From JBOHUC01 sp050733935 (GTDB lineage: Bacteria > Eisenbacteria > RBG-16-71-46 > DASYSL01), in assembly GCA_050733935.1 (NCBI GenBank), contig JBOHUC010000107.1, forward strand, positions 1-60,660: a stretch of DNA of 60,660 nucleotides. Direction: 5' to 3'. A program made the position numbers and the translations under genes. Position 1 is the stretch's first letter, and every line of letters starts with the position of its first letter. This document shows positions 1 through 8,715 of this stretch, piece by piece. The notes under the pieces were generated by a model, which worked only from the letters and a program-made list of their open reading frames with translations, was not told the origin of the DNA and ran no database searches.

Positions 1-477
1 GAGGTCGAACGACTTGCGGGCCGGCCCGTTCTGAGTCTCGTGGGCTGCGCGGTCGACGAGGTACAAAACCGCAAGTGGCGAAGGGTCGGAGTCATCGGCA
101 TGGGCTACCCGAAGGTCTACGTCGATCGGCTCGAGAAAGCAGGGATCGCATACGAGACGATCGAGCCCGCAACGCAGTCGAAGCTCAACCGGGTGTTCCT
201 CACGTTCATGGAAGGTCGTCTCGATCCCGAAGGACATCGACTGGCCGCGGACGCGGTGGCCGAGCTTCAGGGACGCGGCGTGGACGGCGTGATCCTCGGA
301 TGCACGGAGCTTCCGCTCATCCTGCCCGAGCTCGAAGGGAAGCCCGGCCTCCTCAACCCGGCTCAAGTCCTCGCGGAAAGAGCGATCCGGCGGGCGAGTG
401 CGACCAAGCCGACCGAGGCCACCGAGTCGACCAAGTCAACCGAGCTCGGGGCCGTTCCCGCGATCGGAGTTCGCTGA
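1..477 (+). CDS. Aspartate/glutamate racemase family protein (C-terminal part, cut by window edge)
   Basis: The reading frame is open to the left edge, so only the last 158 residues are visible. The motif GVILGCTELPLIL near residues 97-109 of the visible part is the second catalytic cysteine motif (GCTE) of the Asp/Glu/hydantoin racemase superfamily. Family members interconvert L- and D-aspartate or glutamate with two cysteines and no cofactor; the first cysteine lies outside the window or is not identifiable here. The C-terminus ends in a low-complexity Thr/Lys/Glu/Ser run (TKPTEATESTKSTE), probably a disordered tail. The gene converges on the Crp/Fnr gene with one base between the two stop codons. 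Substrate specificity cannot be read from this fragment. Confidence 0.85.
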   Translation, partial: EVERLAGRPVLSLVGCAVDEVQNRKWRRVGVIGMGYPKVYVDRLEKAGIAYETIEPATQSKLNRVFLTFMEGRLDPEGHRLAADAVAELQGRGVDGVILGCTELPLILPELEGKPGLLNPAQVLAERAIRRASATKPTEATESTKSTELGAVPAIGVR

Positions 478-478
478 A

Positions 479-1117
479 TCACCCAGGGAGTCGCCCGGCC
501 GGGAGTCGTCGCTCCCGGCCGATGCGACGGCGAACGCGGCTCAGCGTCTCGGGCGCGATTCCGAGATACGAGGCGAGCATGTGCTGCGGCACGGAAGCCG
601 CGATCGAAGGATACGTCCTAAGGAAATCGTGGTAGCGCTCGTCCGGTGGGGCCGTGAGCGCAGCGATGACGCGGCGCTCGCGTGCAATCGACTGACGCTG
701 GAGGCCCATGATGTAGGCCTCCGCGAAGCCCGGGATTTCGCGCAGCAAGCGCTCGTGCGCCGACCAGTGCAGGACGAGGAGCTGGGTCGGAACGACGGCC
801 TGCACGAAGAAGCGGCTCGGCGTTCGGTCGAGGATGCTCTCGACGTCCGAGAGCCACCATCCCTCGGCCGCGAACTGCAGGATGTGCTCCTTGCCCTTTG
901 GATCGAGGACGTAGCGCCTGAGGCATCCGCTCGCGACGAACGTCTGATCCTTGACCTGGTCGCCCGCACGGTGCAGGAACTGGTTCCGCCGGAGAGCGCG
1001 CTCGTGGGTGAGCGAGCGGATCAACGCGCGGTGCTTCGGCGCGAGCGTCATTCGCTTCGCGAGGAAATCGACCAGCGCATCCAAGGGTCTCACCTCTCGT
1101 GGTAAATTGGCCGGCAT
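479..1117 (-). CDS. Crp/Fnr family transcriptional regulator
   Basis: The product has 212 residues, the usual size for the Crp/Fnr family. The N-terminal part reads as a cyclic-nucleotide-binding beta roll (LRRNQFLHRAGDQVKDQTFVASGCLRRYVLD). The C-terminal part holds a helix-turn-helix (MLASYLGIAPETLSRVRRR). No cysteine cluster for an Fe-S centre is visible, so an oxygen-sensing Fnr role is not supported. The signal and target genes are unknown. The gene lies downstream of the membrane kinase on the same strand, separated by a GC-rich hairpin. Confidence 0.88.
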   Translation of the reverse strand: MPANLPREVRPLDALVDFLAKRMTLAPKHRALIRSLTHERALRRNQFLHRAGDQVKDQTFVASGCLRRYVLDPKGKEHILQFAAEGWWLSDVESILDRTPSRFFVQAVVPTQLLVLHWSAHERLLREIPGFAEAYIMGLQRQSIARERRVIAALTAPPDERYHDFLRTYPSIAASVPQHMLASYLGIAPETLSRVRRRIGRERRLPAGRLPG

Positions 1118-1146
1118 GCCGCTCGCTCCGGCAACCGCCCTGCCGT

Positions 1147-1168
1147 GACGGCGCTCCGTCGCGCCGTC
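1147..1168 (-). terminator. Hairpin after the membrane kinase gene
   Basis: GACGGCGC and GCGCCGTC form a perfect 8-bp stem with a 6-nt loop directly after the kinase stop codon. No T-run follows, so termination is an inference from position. Confidence 0.4.
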
Positions 1169-3709
1169 TCAACCCTCGAGAATCTCTGAATTCATGATTC
1201 TGCGTCGCCCCATGACGGCGACGAATCCCCACAGGGCAAGCGTGAGGAGCAGGACCAGGATCACACCTGTTCTCCATGCATACCAGCGCGACGGGTCGAG
1301 CGTGAGGGGAGTGACAATGAGCAAGTTCAGCGTCGCCATGGCGATCGTGATCGCGAGGATCCCCACCCGGGCGGTGAGAACAACGCAGAGCGCCGCGACG
1401 GCCGGAACTAGCCACTGAAGGGTCGAAGCGTTACCGGGCGGAGCGTTAGCGAGGAACCAGAACACGCCGAGGCCCGCCCAGGCCGCAGCGTCGCGGCGAA
1501 TGAGCACGCGCAGCACCACGAGAATCGAGAACGAACCGATTCCCTTCATGACGGCGTCCCCCAGGCTCGAGGTCACCCATCCCCAGAAGTCGGCGTCACG
1601 CCCGAGGGGGAGCGCGCGTAAGAGCAGATCGACGTCCGGGCGCCCTTCAACCACGGCCGGCAAGTCTTGGAGCAGGGCCACGAGGGCGCCCATGAGGATC
1701 CCGACGAGTACTTCCCTCCCCACCAGGGGATCTGCGAATCGTCCCGAAAGCATCCGTGTCCAGGCAATGAGCCGGTGAGGCCATCGGCGGCGGACGAAGG
1801 GTTCGACCCCGAGGAAATAGAGCCCAGCGATCAGGGCCGGGAGGTAGGGCTGTTCGTACAACCATTGAAAGACCCTGCGAGGCTCGTCCGTCCACCGGAC
1901 CGCGAGTGCACTCCCGATGGCGAACAGCAGGAACACTGTGAGCGCCAGACGAAGCGCGCCGCGCGTGTCGCTCCGGCCCACTCTGAAGTTGTAGAGGGAC
2001 AAGAGGACGAGAGCCGGAACGAGCAGGAACACGGTCACAACGAACACGACCGATCCGAGTCGCCCCTCCGAGCTCTCGGAAGCCTCGCGCTCCGCCTGCT
2101 CCCACGGGGCGATGGTCCGGAACCAGACTGGCTTCCCGCGCCAGGAGGCGGCTTCGAGCCGAAGGGTCGTGGTCGATTCCGGGAGAAGCCATGCGCCCCT
2201 CGCATCGGCCGCCACCTCCGGCGTCCAGCGGGGCACGACCGGCTCGAGGCGTGCCCTGTTGGCGCCCGCGAGCGCGAGGAGGCGAGTCCAATCTGTTTCC
2301 ATGCTGGCCACATCCTGCGGCATCGAGTCGAGCTGCGAGCCAATCCGGGAGAACTCGAGGAGCCGGCCCTCCGTGTCGAGCGCGACGTACGTGTCCCCGT
2401 GCCAGAACGGTGCGGGATCCCGTTCCGTTGGCGGCTGGTCCCACCTCGACGCTTGAATGGGGCGAGGACTCTGTCGGTAGTGAAAGCGGAGAGCCGCGGG
2501 ACGTGCATCCGGCAGCGTCAGCCGACCCGGACTCCCGCGGGAGAACACCACGAAGCCCGGATCGAGCGCCCACCACCACTCCTCCGCGCGCGCGGGCACG
2601 TCGTTTCCGAGCTCGCGCGCGATCTCGCGAGCCCGCTCGCGAAGAACCTCCGGATTCCGTGTCATCGGCACGCGATCGAGTCCGATGACTCGCGCACCGA
2701 ACGCGATCGCGGCCGCCGCCGCGAGCAAGGTGACCGCTAACAGGCCCCATGCTCTTCCCGAGGAAAGGCGTCCCTCCTCCGGGGCCGCGGCCACCATTTC
2801 GGGAGACGGCGTCTCCCCGGCGCGCATCGCGGCCTCGAGCGCATCCCCGCCGGGGAGGAGGGATAGCCACTCCATCGCCGACGCGGGTCGCCGGGCCGGA
2901 TCCGCGTCGAGGCTCCTGAGAACCGCCGCATCGATCGCAGGATCGAGCCCGGGGACCAGGCTCGAAGGAGGCGCCGCGCCTGTGTCCGCCCCCGATCCGC
3001 GGTCACGGGGGACGGATCCGTCGAAGGGACGACGTCCCGTGAGCATCTCGTAGACGACGATGCCGAGCGCGTAGATGTCCGTTCGCGGGGAGGCGGGCTT
3101 TCCTTCGAGCTGCTCGGGCGCCATGTAGGCCGGCGTGCCCCACTCCGTCTCCGCGCCCACGAACTCCGCGGCGGTCGCGATCCCAAAGTCCGTGATCCGG
3201 GCCCGTCCACGACCGTCGAGCATGATGTTCGCCGGCTTGAGATCGCGGTGAACGATTCCCTGAATGTGCGCGGCTGCGAGGCCCGAGGCGATCTGTCGAG
3301 CCAGATCGATCGCCTTCTCCTGTGGCAGGCGACCGATGCGACGCAAGAGAGCGGCGAGGTCCTCGCCGTCCACATACTCCATCGTGATGAAATGGCGCCC
3401 TTCGAAGTCGCTCGCGTCGTAGACCCGACAGACGTTCGGGTGGGAGACCTGCCGCGCGATGCGGACCTCCCCGAGGAGTCGCTGGAGCCGGTCGGCATCG
3501 CGCTCGAGGAAGGGGGGGAGGAACTTGAGCGCGACCGGCTGGCCGATCCTGAGGTCGTCGGCGCGGTAGACCTCGCCCATGCCGCCCCGGCCGGCGAGCG
3601 CGACGATTCGGTACCGATTCTCGAGAACGGTGCCGGGCAGGAAGAGCCCGTGCGGGTGGGAGGGGCCCGGGGTGGGCCCGGAAGGAATCGTTTCGTCGGT
3701 TTGCGACAA
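1169..3709 (-). CDS. Membrane-anchored serine/threonine protein kinase
   Basis: This 846-residue protein starts with a complete Hanks-type kinase domain: glycine loop GRGGMGEV (40-47), catalytic-site lysine K62, HRDLKPAN (154-161), DFG (174-176) and APE (197-199). After it come a membrane segment (LLAVTLLAAAAAIAFGARVIG), an extracytoplasmic region of about 200 residues, and a long C-terminal run of hydrophobic segments. The plan is a cytoplasmic kinase joined to a polytopic membrane domain, so it probably senses something at or outside the membrane; ligand and substrates are unknown. The start is a TTG at 3709, supported by GGAG six bases upstream. That GGAG lies inside one arm of a strong inverted repeat, which could control translation. 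The beta-helix protein gene lies just upstream on the same strand. Confidence 0.9.
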   Translation of the reverse strand: MSQTDETIPSGPTPGPSHPHGLFLPGTVLENRYRIVALAGRGGMGEVYRADDLRIGQPVALKFLPPFLERDADRLQRLLGEVRIARQVSHPNVCRVYDASDFEGRHFITMEYVDGEDLAALLRRIGRLPQEKAIDLARQIASGLAAAHIQGIVHRDLKPANIMLDGRGRARITDFGIATAAEFVGAETEWGTPAYMAPEQLEGKPASPRTDIYALGIVVYEMLTGRRPFDGSVPRDRGSGADTGAAPPSSLVPGLDPAIDAAVLRSLDADPARRPASAMEWLSLLPGGDALEAAMRAGETPSPEMVAAAPEEGRLSSGRAWGLLAVTLLAAAAAIAFGARVIGLDRVPMTRNPEVLRERAREIARELGNDVPARAEEWWWALDPGFVVFSRGSPGRLTLPDARPAALRFHYRQSPRPIQASRWDQPPTERDPAPFWHGDTYVALDTEGRLLEFSRIGSQLDSMPQDVASMETDWTRLLALAGANRARLEPVVPRWTPEVAADARGAWLLPESTTTLRLEAASWRGKPVWFRTIAPWEQAEREASESSEGRLGSVVFVVTVFLLVPALVLLSLYNFRVGRSDTRGALRLALTVFLLFAIGSALAVRWTDEPRRVFQWLYEQPYLPALIAGLYFLGVEPFVRRRWPHRLIAWTRMLSGRFADPLVGREVLVGILMGALVALLQDLPAVVEGRPDVDLLLRALPLGRDADFWGWVTSSLGDAVMKGIGSFSILVVLRVLIRRDAAAWAGLGVFWFLANAPPGNASTLQWLVPAVAALCVVLTARVGILAITIAMATLNLLIVTPLTLDPSRWYAWRTGVILVLLLTLALWGFVAVMGRRRIMNSEILEG

Positions 3710-3715
3710 GCAGCG

Positions 3716-3777
3716 CTCCAGTCGACAGGTCGGAGTCAGACCACGAGGCGCGGCAGCTTACCGCCTGTCGATTGGAG
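3716..3777 (-). promoter_or_regulatory. 14-bp inverted repeat covering the kinase Shine-Dalgarno
   Basis: On the minus strand, CTCCAATCGACAGG (3777-3764) can pair with CCTGTCGACTGGAG (3729-3716), giving 13 of 14 base pairs with one A.C mismatch and a 34-nt loop. The second arm ends in GGAG, the apparent ribosome binding site of the TTG-start kinase at 3709. It may be a translational control hairpin for the kinase, or a terminator for the upstream beta-helix gene; there is no T-run, which favours the first. No aptamer-like conserved loop was recognised. Confidence 0.5.
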
Positions 3778-3807
3778 CCCACAAGGGGAACCGAAGTCCC
3801 GTCCGAT

Positions 3808-5340
3808 TTACTCGACTCGGATGATCCAGTCTCCCGCGGTCCGTCCTCCTGACGTCACCCGCACGAAGTACGCGCCGGAGGAAACGCGCGCGCCGTTCCG
3901 CGAGCGCCCGTCCCACGCAATCGTGTGCGGTCCGCGTTCGCGTGTGCCCTCGTCGAAGCGCACGACGAGCCGGCCGGCGGCGTCGAAGACTTCGACCGCG
4001 ACTCGGCCGGGTTCCGGGAGTGCGTAGTGAAGCGTCGTGTTTCCCCGGGACGGATTGGGGGCGCCGTGGATTCCAAGCCCGTGCGCAGCGAGCGGACCGT
4101 CCGGGACCCCAACCGAAGTGCCGCACGCGACCGGAGAGCGTCCGATGAGCCCGCATCCCGCAGCCGACGCGAGTGGTGACGAGCCGTCCAACGTGTATGC
4201 GCCGGCAGAAGTCGGCGCGTTCGCACACGGCTCGGGCGCGCAGAACAAAGGGTCGACCGCGAGTGAATTCGTGTAGGTAACGGTGCCGCCCTGGACGGTC
4301 AGAGGATCCACGTCGCTGCAATGGAAATCCAGCGCGCCGAGCGAGAGAAGATAGGCGGATTCGACTCCCACGCCCTCGATGCAGTTGCCCCAGAGGATCG
4401 TCTTCATGAACGTGAGGTTGCAGTCGTTCGCCACGTGGATGCCCGCACCGCGGTCGTGCGCGCGGTTCCCGACAATGGTGCACGACTCGACGGAGCCGTC
4501 GGTGTCGTAGCCGAACTGGATTCCACCGGCGATGGACGTGCCGTCCGCCGCGTCGTTCGAGACGTTTCCCGCAATGAGACAGTTCCGGAAGTCGACGATG
4601 CAGAGCTGTCCGGTCGAGATCCCCGCCCCGGTCTTCGCCTGGTTCCCCACGATTTCGCAGTCGATGAGCGTGAGACGTGAGTCCTGGACGCGGATGCCGC
4701 CGCCCGTGCCGCCGGCCGTGGTCCCGCGGGCGTGGTTCCCGATGAACCGGCAGCGCGTGGCGGTGACGTTCGAGTTGCCCCAAGCGAAAAGGCCCGCGCC
4801 CGTTCCCCGGAGCGCAAAGAAGTTCTCGGCGAACGTGCAGTCCTCGAAGGTCACGCGGGAATTGATCGCGTAGGCGCCCGCGGCGATGGCCGCGCCGAAG
4901 CTGTCGTCCGCGGAGCAGCGCGTGATCACGCAACGGCGAAACGTGGCCGTCACGTTCATGCAGTTGATGCCGCCGCCCCAGGGTCCGAACCCGTTCTGGA
5001 TCGTGATGCCTTCGACGAGAACGTCGGTCTCGCCCTGCGTGACGCTCAGGCCTCGCGAAGCGCCCTGGCAATCGATCGTGCAGAGCGCCGGATCACCGCT
5101 CTGCGCGCGCAGCGTGAGGTTCTTCCCGAGGAAGTTGAGATCCCGGTTCCGGGCTCCGAGAAAGGTGCCGTCTCCGAGCACGATCTCGTCCCCGGAGACG
5201 GCCGCGTCGAGGGCGTCCTGAATCTTCGCGAAGTCACCCGTCCCGTCCGGAAGGACGAGATGGATGGTGGGGGAAGCAAGAGAAGGAGCCGCGAAGAGGA
5301 GCGCGGCACACACGAGAGCCACAGTCGGGGGGAGAGACAT
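3808..5340 (-). CDS. Secreted right-handed parallel beta-helix protein with FlgD-like C-terminal domain
   Basis: The 510-residue protein begins with a signal peptide (MSLPPTVALVCAALLFAAPSLAS). The start at 5340 is chosen because GGAGG lies just upstream; an in-frame start 23 codons earlier would put extra polar residues before the signal. The body shows the repeating pattern of a right-handed beta-helix (LTLIDCEIVGNQA, VDFRNCLIAGNVS, VESCTIVGNRA), as in pectate-lyase-like surface proteins. The last ~90 residues are a FlgD-like Ig domain (APNPSRGNT, VEVFDAAGRLV, HTIAWDGRS, GAYFVRV), usually a cell-surface sorting or anchoring domain in FCB bacteria. No catalytic residues can be assigned. A carbohydrate-binding or adhesive role is possible. 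Confidence 0.85.
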   Translation of the reverse strand: MSLPPTVALVCAALLFAAPSLASPTIHLVLPDGTGDFAKIQDALDAAVSGDEIVLGDGTFLGARNRDLNFLGKNLTLRAQSGDPALCTIDCQGASRGLSVTQGETDVLVEGITIQNGFGPWGGGINCMNVTATFRRCVITRCSADDSFGAAIAAGAYAINSRVTFEDCTFAENFFALRGTGAGLFAWGNSNVTATRCRFIGNHARGTTAGGTGGGIRVQDSRLTLIDCEIVGNQAKTGAGISTGQLCIVDFRNCLIAGNVSNDAADGTSIAGGIQFGYDTDGSVESCTIVGNRAHDRGAGIHVANDCNLTFMKTILWGNCIEGVGVESAYLLSLGALDFHCSDVDPLTVQGGTVTYTNSLAVDPLFCAPEPCANAPTSAGAYTLDGSSPLASAAGCGLIGRSPVACGTSVGVPDGPLAAHGLGIHGAPNPSRGNTTLHYALPEPGRVAVEVFDAAGRLVVRFDEGTRERGPHTIAWDGRSRNGARVSSGAYFVRVTSGGRTAGDWIIRVE

Positions 5341-5365
5341 GGAGGGCCTCCATGAAGCGGTTACC

Positions 5366-5914
5366 TCATTGAACCTCGACATCTCCGCACAGCGCGAAGG
5401 AGCCGCCATCCAGAACGGCCCGGTAAATACCGGGAGGAACGCGCATGCCGACTTCGTCGCGCAGGTCCCAGGTCACTTCGTGAGCGCCCGCGAGCCGCGG
5501 TCCGGAGAGCAGTGAACGCACGAGGAAGACGCGCCGCGGACCGCCGCCGACCGACTGCCCGTAGACGGCGAGCTCGACGTCGGCCGTTTGTGGCAGCGTG
5601 AAGCGAAAGCGCGTTTCGCCGGACGCCGGGTTCGGCCAGGCAGGAGTAAGGCAGATCGCGGTGGGCGGCGGAACGGGGACGCCGCCGCCACCCTGACCCC
5701 ATTGCAAGAGCACGGCATTGCCCGACGCGTCGAGGCAACCCCAGTCCTTGCCGTCCACCCGCCCCGTCTCTTCGCCGATTGGAGAGGTCTCGGTGATGCC
5801 TCCGAATCGTCCCTTGAGACACTTGTCGGGAGGGGCCGCGGTAGCCGGCCAGGTGGTCAGGAAAAGAGCCAGCGCAAGGAACGAAAGCGTTAGTCGGGCG
5901 GGTGAAGTGCGCAT
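5366..5914 (-). CDS. Small secreted protein with FlgD-like C-terminal domain
   Basis: The 182-residue product has a clear signal peptide (RLTLSFLALALFLTTWPATAA) and a C-terminal FlgD-like domain of ~90 residues (AWPNPASGETRFRFTLP, HEVTWDLRDEVG, GIYRAVL). Between them is only a short unique segment of ~40 residues containing two cysteines (KCLKGRFGG, DWGCLDASG). The start at 5914 has GGAG about ten bases upstream. The gene is followed after 25 bases by the beta-helix protein on the same strand, so the two are probably cotranscribed. The unique segment was not recognised, and no function is proposed beyond surface display. Confidence 0.75.
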   Translation of the reverse strand: MRTSPARLTLSFLALALFLTTWPATAAPPDKCLKGRFGGITETSPIGEETGRVDGKDWGCLDASGNAVLLQWGQGGGGVPVPPPTAICLTPAWPNPASGETRFRFTLPQTADVELAVYGQSVGGGPRRVFLVRSLLSGPRLAGAHEVTWDLRDEVGMRVPPGIYRAVLDGGSFALCGDVEVQ

Positions 5915-6026
5915 TTTCGATCTCCAGCAAGGGCGGGAGTTGGGGCTGAATCGAATGAGGGACCCTGAAAGCCTGCGCCTGCGCGGAGCGCGAGTCAATG
6001 CCGGAGGGGGACCCTTGCAGGGACTC

Positions 6027-6869
6027 TCAGGCCCGTGCGGCCGCAGCTCCCTTCGCGAGCTTTTCGACGCGCGAAGCGAGGCGCGCGTCTCCGATGGTGC
6101 CCGCGACTTTCTCGAACGCCTTCGTTGGACCGCGCCAGCGCAGCGCTTCGACGTCGTCGAACACGGGGACGTCGGTCCGGAGCGTCGCGAGCCGCTTGAA
6201 CAGGAGCGCATCCGTTCGCTTGCCGCCGAGAACGTCTTCCGGAAACGTCTCGATGGGCCCATGGCGCAAGAGGAGCGCGGCAGCTGTCTTGGGTCCGATC
6301 CCGGAGATGCCGGGATAGCCGTCCGCCGAATCGCCGACGAGCGCGAGATAGTCCGGAATGAGCGCAGGCGGAACGCCGAACTTGGCGCGCACGCCTTCTG
6401 CATCGAGGATCTTGCCGCTCTTGCGATCCACCTGGACCACGCGGTCCCCCGTGACGCACTGCGAGAGGTCCTTGTCCGGTGTCCAGATGCTGACCTTCTC
6501 GACGCGCGGGTCGGCGGTTGCACGATGGGCGGCGGCGGCAAGCGCGTCGTCGGCTTCGAACTCGACCATCGCCCAGACGACGACCCCCATGGCGGCGAGA
6601 GCTTCCTCGAGTGGATGGAACTGCGCCCAGAGCGCTGCGTCGATCCCTTCGCCCGTCTTGTAGTCGTCCCACAGGTCATTCCGGAACGATTCGATCACGT
6701 GGTCGGTCGCGACGCCGAGATGTGTCGCTCCGCCCTCGATCATGCCGAGCACGGTGTGGAGCACGCCTGCGACGGCACCGCGCGGAGGATCGGGGCCCGT
6801 GATCGCGCGACGAAGGCCGTAGAAGTGACGGAACAGCTCGTACGTGCCGTCGATCAGGTGGACGATCAC
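6027..6869 (-). CDS. 5'-3' exonuclease / flap endonuclease-like protein
   Basis: This is a stand-alone 280-residue version of the 5' nuclease domain found at the N-terminus of DNA polymerase I. Seen in the sequence: an N-terminal LIDGTYELFRHFYG, the acidic metal-site region FEADDALAAAA, TPDKDLSQCV, and the helix-3-turn-helix VGDSADGYPGISGIGPKTAA. Members remove RNA primers and 5' flaps. The start is taken as GTG at 6869, directly before the conserved IDG motif. It overlaps the stop of the upstream DUF4153 gene by four bases (GTGA), which suggests translational coupling. A longer in-frame start would add low-complexity sequence antisense to that gene and is unlikely. Confidence 0.88.
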   Translation of the reverse strand: MIVHLIDGTYELFRHFYGLRRAITGPDPPRGAVAGVLHTVLGMIEGGATHLGVATDHVIESFRNDLWDDYKTGEGIDAALWAQFHPLEEALAAMGVVVWAMVEFEADDALAAAAHRATADPRVEKVSIWTPDKDLSQCVTGDRVVQVDRKSGKILDAEGVRAKFGVPPALIPDYLALVGDSADGYPGISGIGPKTAAALLLRHGPIETFPEDVLGGKRTDALLFKRLATLRTDVPVFDDVEALRWRGPTKAFEKVAGTIGDARLASRVEKLAKGAAAARA

Positions 6870-8692
6870 CGGTGCGACCCCGGAAGAGTGAGATAGAGGT
6901 CGGCCGACATCATGTGCACTTGCGCCGAATCGCCGCGACCCACGCCGGAGTAGTTGTTCGGCACGAGGACGGCCGTGATCCCGTCGGATCGGGCCGTGAA
7001 TCGCGTGGCTTCGGTCGTGTCCGGCAAGCCGATCCTCGCGTGCGCAAAGTCGATCAGTTCCTCCATCGGGAAACGGACCGTGTCGCGCGGGGTGATGAGC
7101 GCGAGCCGCCCCGGAACAGCATCGAGCCTCCATGTCTCACCCGCGATCTGGAACGGCGCGGGCAGCGATCCGTCGAGGCGCACGTGATAGTCGGCATCGA
7201 GCACGGACACAGCCCGCATTGGGGCGCCATGGCGCTGATAGTAGAACGCCCGGGACTCCACGCCCTCGTAGGGACTGACATAGGTCATCCCCAGGTTCGC
7301 CATGATCTGCCGGACGTCGTTCGTCCGGTCGGCAGACCGCGCTCCGCTCCCTGACAGCGAATCCTCCACCAGGGCCACATTCGCGGTGCCCAGGAGGCCC
7401 TGCAACGAAGCGCGCCCGTGCGTCTGGAGGAGGTACTGCAGGATATTTCCGATCTCCTTGCGGGTTGCAAACGGCACCCCGCCCGTTGCCGGCCTTACCT
7501 CGCCCCGCGCGAACAGGCCGTTCGCCTCGAGTGCTGAGCGCAGCCGAGAGATCTGACTGTGTCGCGAGACACTGTAGGCGCCGAGCGGACCGGCGAACGT
7601 GACGAGCGCAAGCGCGCAGAGCGTGATCGGAATCCAGCGGATGCTCGTCCGTGAACGCGCGAGGAAGAGGAGGGCGATCGCGGCGAGCCACGCGCCCAGC
7701 ACCGCCAGGAAGTAGCGGTCCTCCGTGACCCCGTACTGGCCAATCCGCTTCCAGATCGCGGCGAGCAACATCCCGACTGCCGGGAGGAGGGCGAGGAAGA
7801 ACCAACGTGCATAGCGACCGATCCAGCGATGACTTTCGTCGTCGCGCAGGGGATAGACGAGAAGGAGCGAGAAGATACCGAACGTCGCGACGATCGACAC
7901 GGGAAACCCGATGAAGTTGCTCGGCCAGTTTCCGGTGAGGAGAACGCGTCCCAGGTAGGCTGTGAGGATCGCAAGATAGATGACGACGAGCGGAATCAGA
8001 ATGAACTGCGAGAAGACTTCGAGCGCGCGTGGATAGTCCCGTCGCTGCTCCAGTGCCGGGAGGTCCGCGGGCACGCCTCCGAGGAAGAACCAGGTGTTGA
8101 ACACGAACGCGACCAGGAGCCAGAGCCTGATGTACGTGCGTTCGGGAAGGTTTACGTCGAAGAGCTGGTCGAGGGCGAGGAGGGCGAGAGCAAGCCCGCC
8201 GAACAGCACCGCCGAGTGTACGCCGGCGCTGAAGAAGCGGAGGAAGAGCATGCGGTTGTACTGCCAGAATCCATTCGGCTCGCGCCCGCTCAGGTAGGGG
8301 AGGAACGCAGCCGTGAGGTGAAAGGCGATCGACAGCTGTGCGTATCGCCGAAGGCGAATCTCCTCGGTCCAGGTCGGCCACAGCCACGCGAACGCGACGA
8401 GGAGGGCGACTCCGGCGATCGCGAGTCCGATCGCTGGAGCGCGCGAGACGAGACGTTCGGAAGCGAGCGACAGCGCGGTAAACAAAGGCAGACCGAGGGT
8501 CGCTGCCGCCATCATCGCCATGAGCGGCTCGGAACGGTTTCCCGCGAGCACGATCCCGACGCCGGCCGCGAGAAAGCCCGAAAGGAGCACGAGCGGAAAG
8601 CGAATCCACACGCGTAGCGCGGCGTCGGTGGCCAGGCGGATCGACGGGATTCGCACGGCGGCATCTTGCGCGTGCACCGGGAACCCAGTCAA
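6866..8692 (-). CDS. DUF4153 domain-containing polytopic membrane protein
   Basis: The product has up to 608 residues. The first ~400 hold about a dozen hydrophobic segments with the layout of the DUF4153 family, including FPLVLLSGFLAAGVGIVLAG and the conserved YGVTEDRYFLAVLGAWLAA region. The last ~200 residues are soluble and probably extracytoplasmic. The function of the family is unknown. The TTG at 8692 leaves only 23 bases to the divergent methyltransferase; a GTG at 8656, just before VRIPSIRLATDAALRVW, is an equally plausible start and leaves room for divergent promoters. The stop overlaps the exonuclease start. Confidence 0.82.
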   Translation of the reverse strand: MTGFPVHAQDAAVRIPSIRLATDAALRVWIRFPLVLLSGFLAAGVGIVLAGNRSEPLMAMMAAATLGLPLFTALSLASERLVSRAPAIGLAIAGVALLVAFAWLWPTWTEEIRLRRYAQLSIAFHLTAAFLPYLSGREPNGFWQYNRMLFLRFFSAGVHSAVLFGGLALALLALDQLFDVNLPERTYIRLWLLVAFVFNTWFFLGGVPADLPALEQRRDYPRALEVFSQFILIPLVVIYLAILTAYLGRVLLTGNWPSNFIGFPVSIVATFGIFSLLLVYPLRDDESHRWIGRYARWFFLALLPAVGMLLAAIWKRIGQYGVTEDRYFLAVLGAWLAAIALLFLARSRTSIRWIPITLCALALVTFAGPLGAYSVSRHSQISRLRSALEANGLFARGEVRPATGGVPFATRKEIGNILQYLLQTHGRASLQGLLGTANVALVEDSLSGSGARSADRTNDVRQIMANLGMTYVSPYEGVESRAFYYQRHGAPMRAVSVLDADYHVRLDGSLPAPFQIAGETWRLDAVPGRLALITPRDTVRFPMEELIDFAHARIGLPDTTEATRFTARSDGITAVLVPNNYSGVGRGDSAQVHMMSADLYLTLPGSHR

Positions 8693-8715
8693 GAAGTGGT
8701 GCTAGTCTTCCGGGC

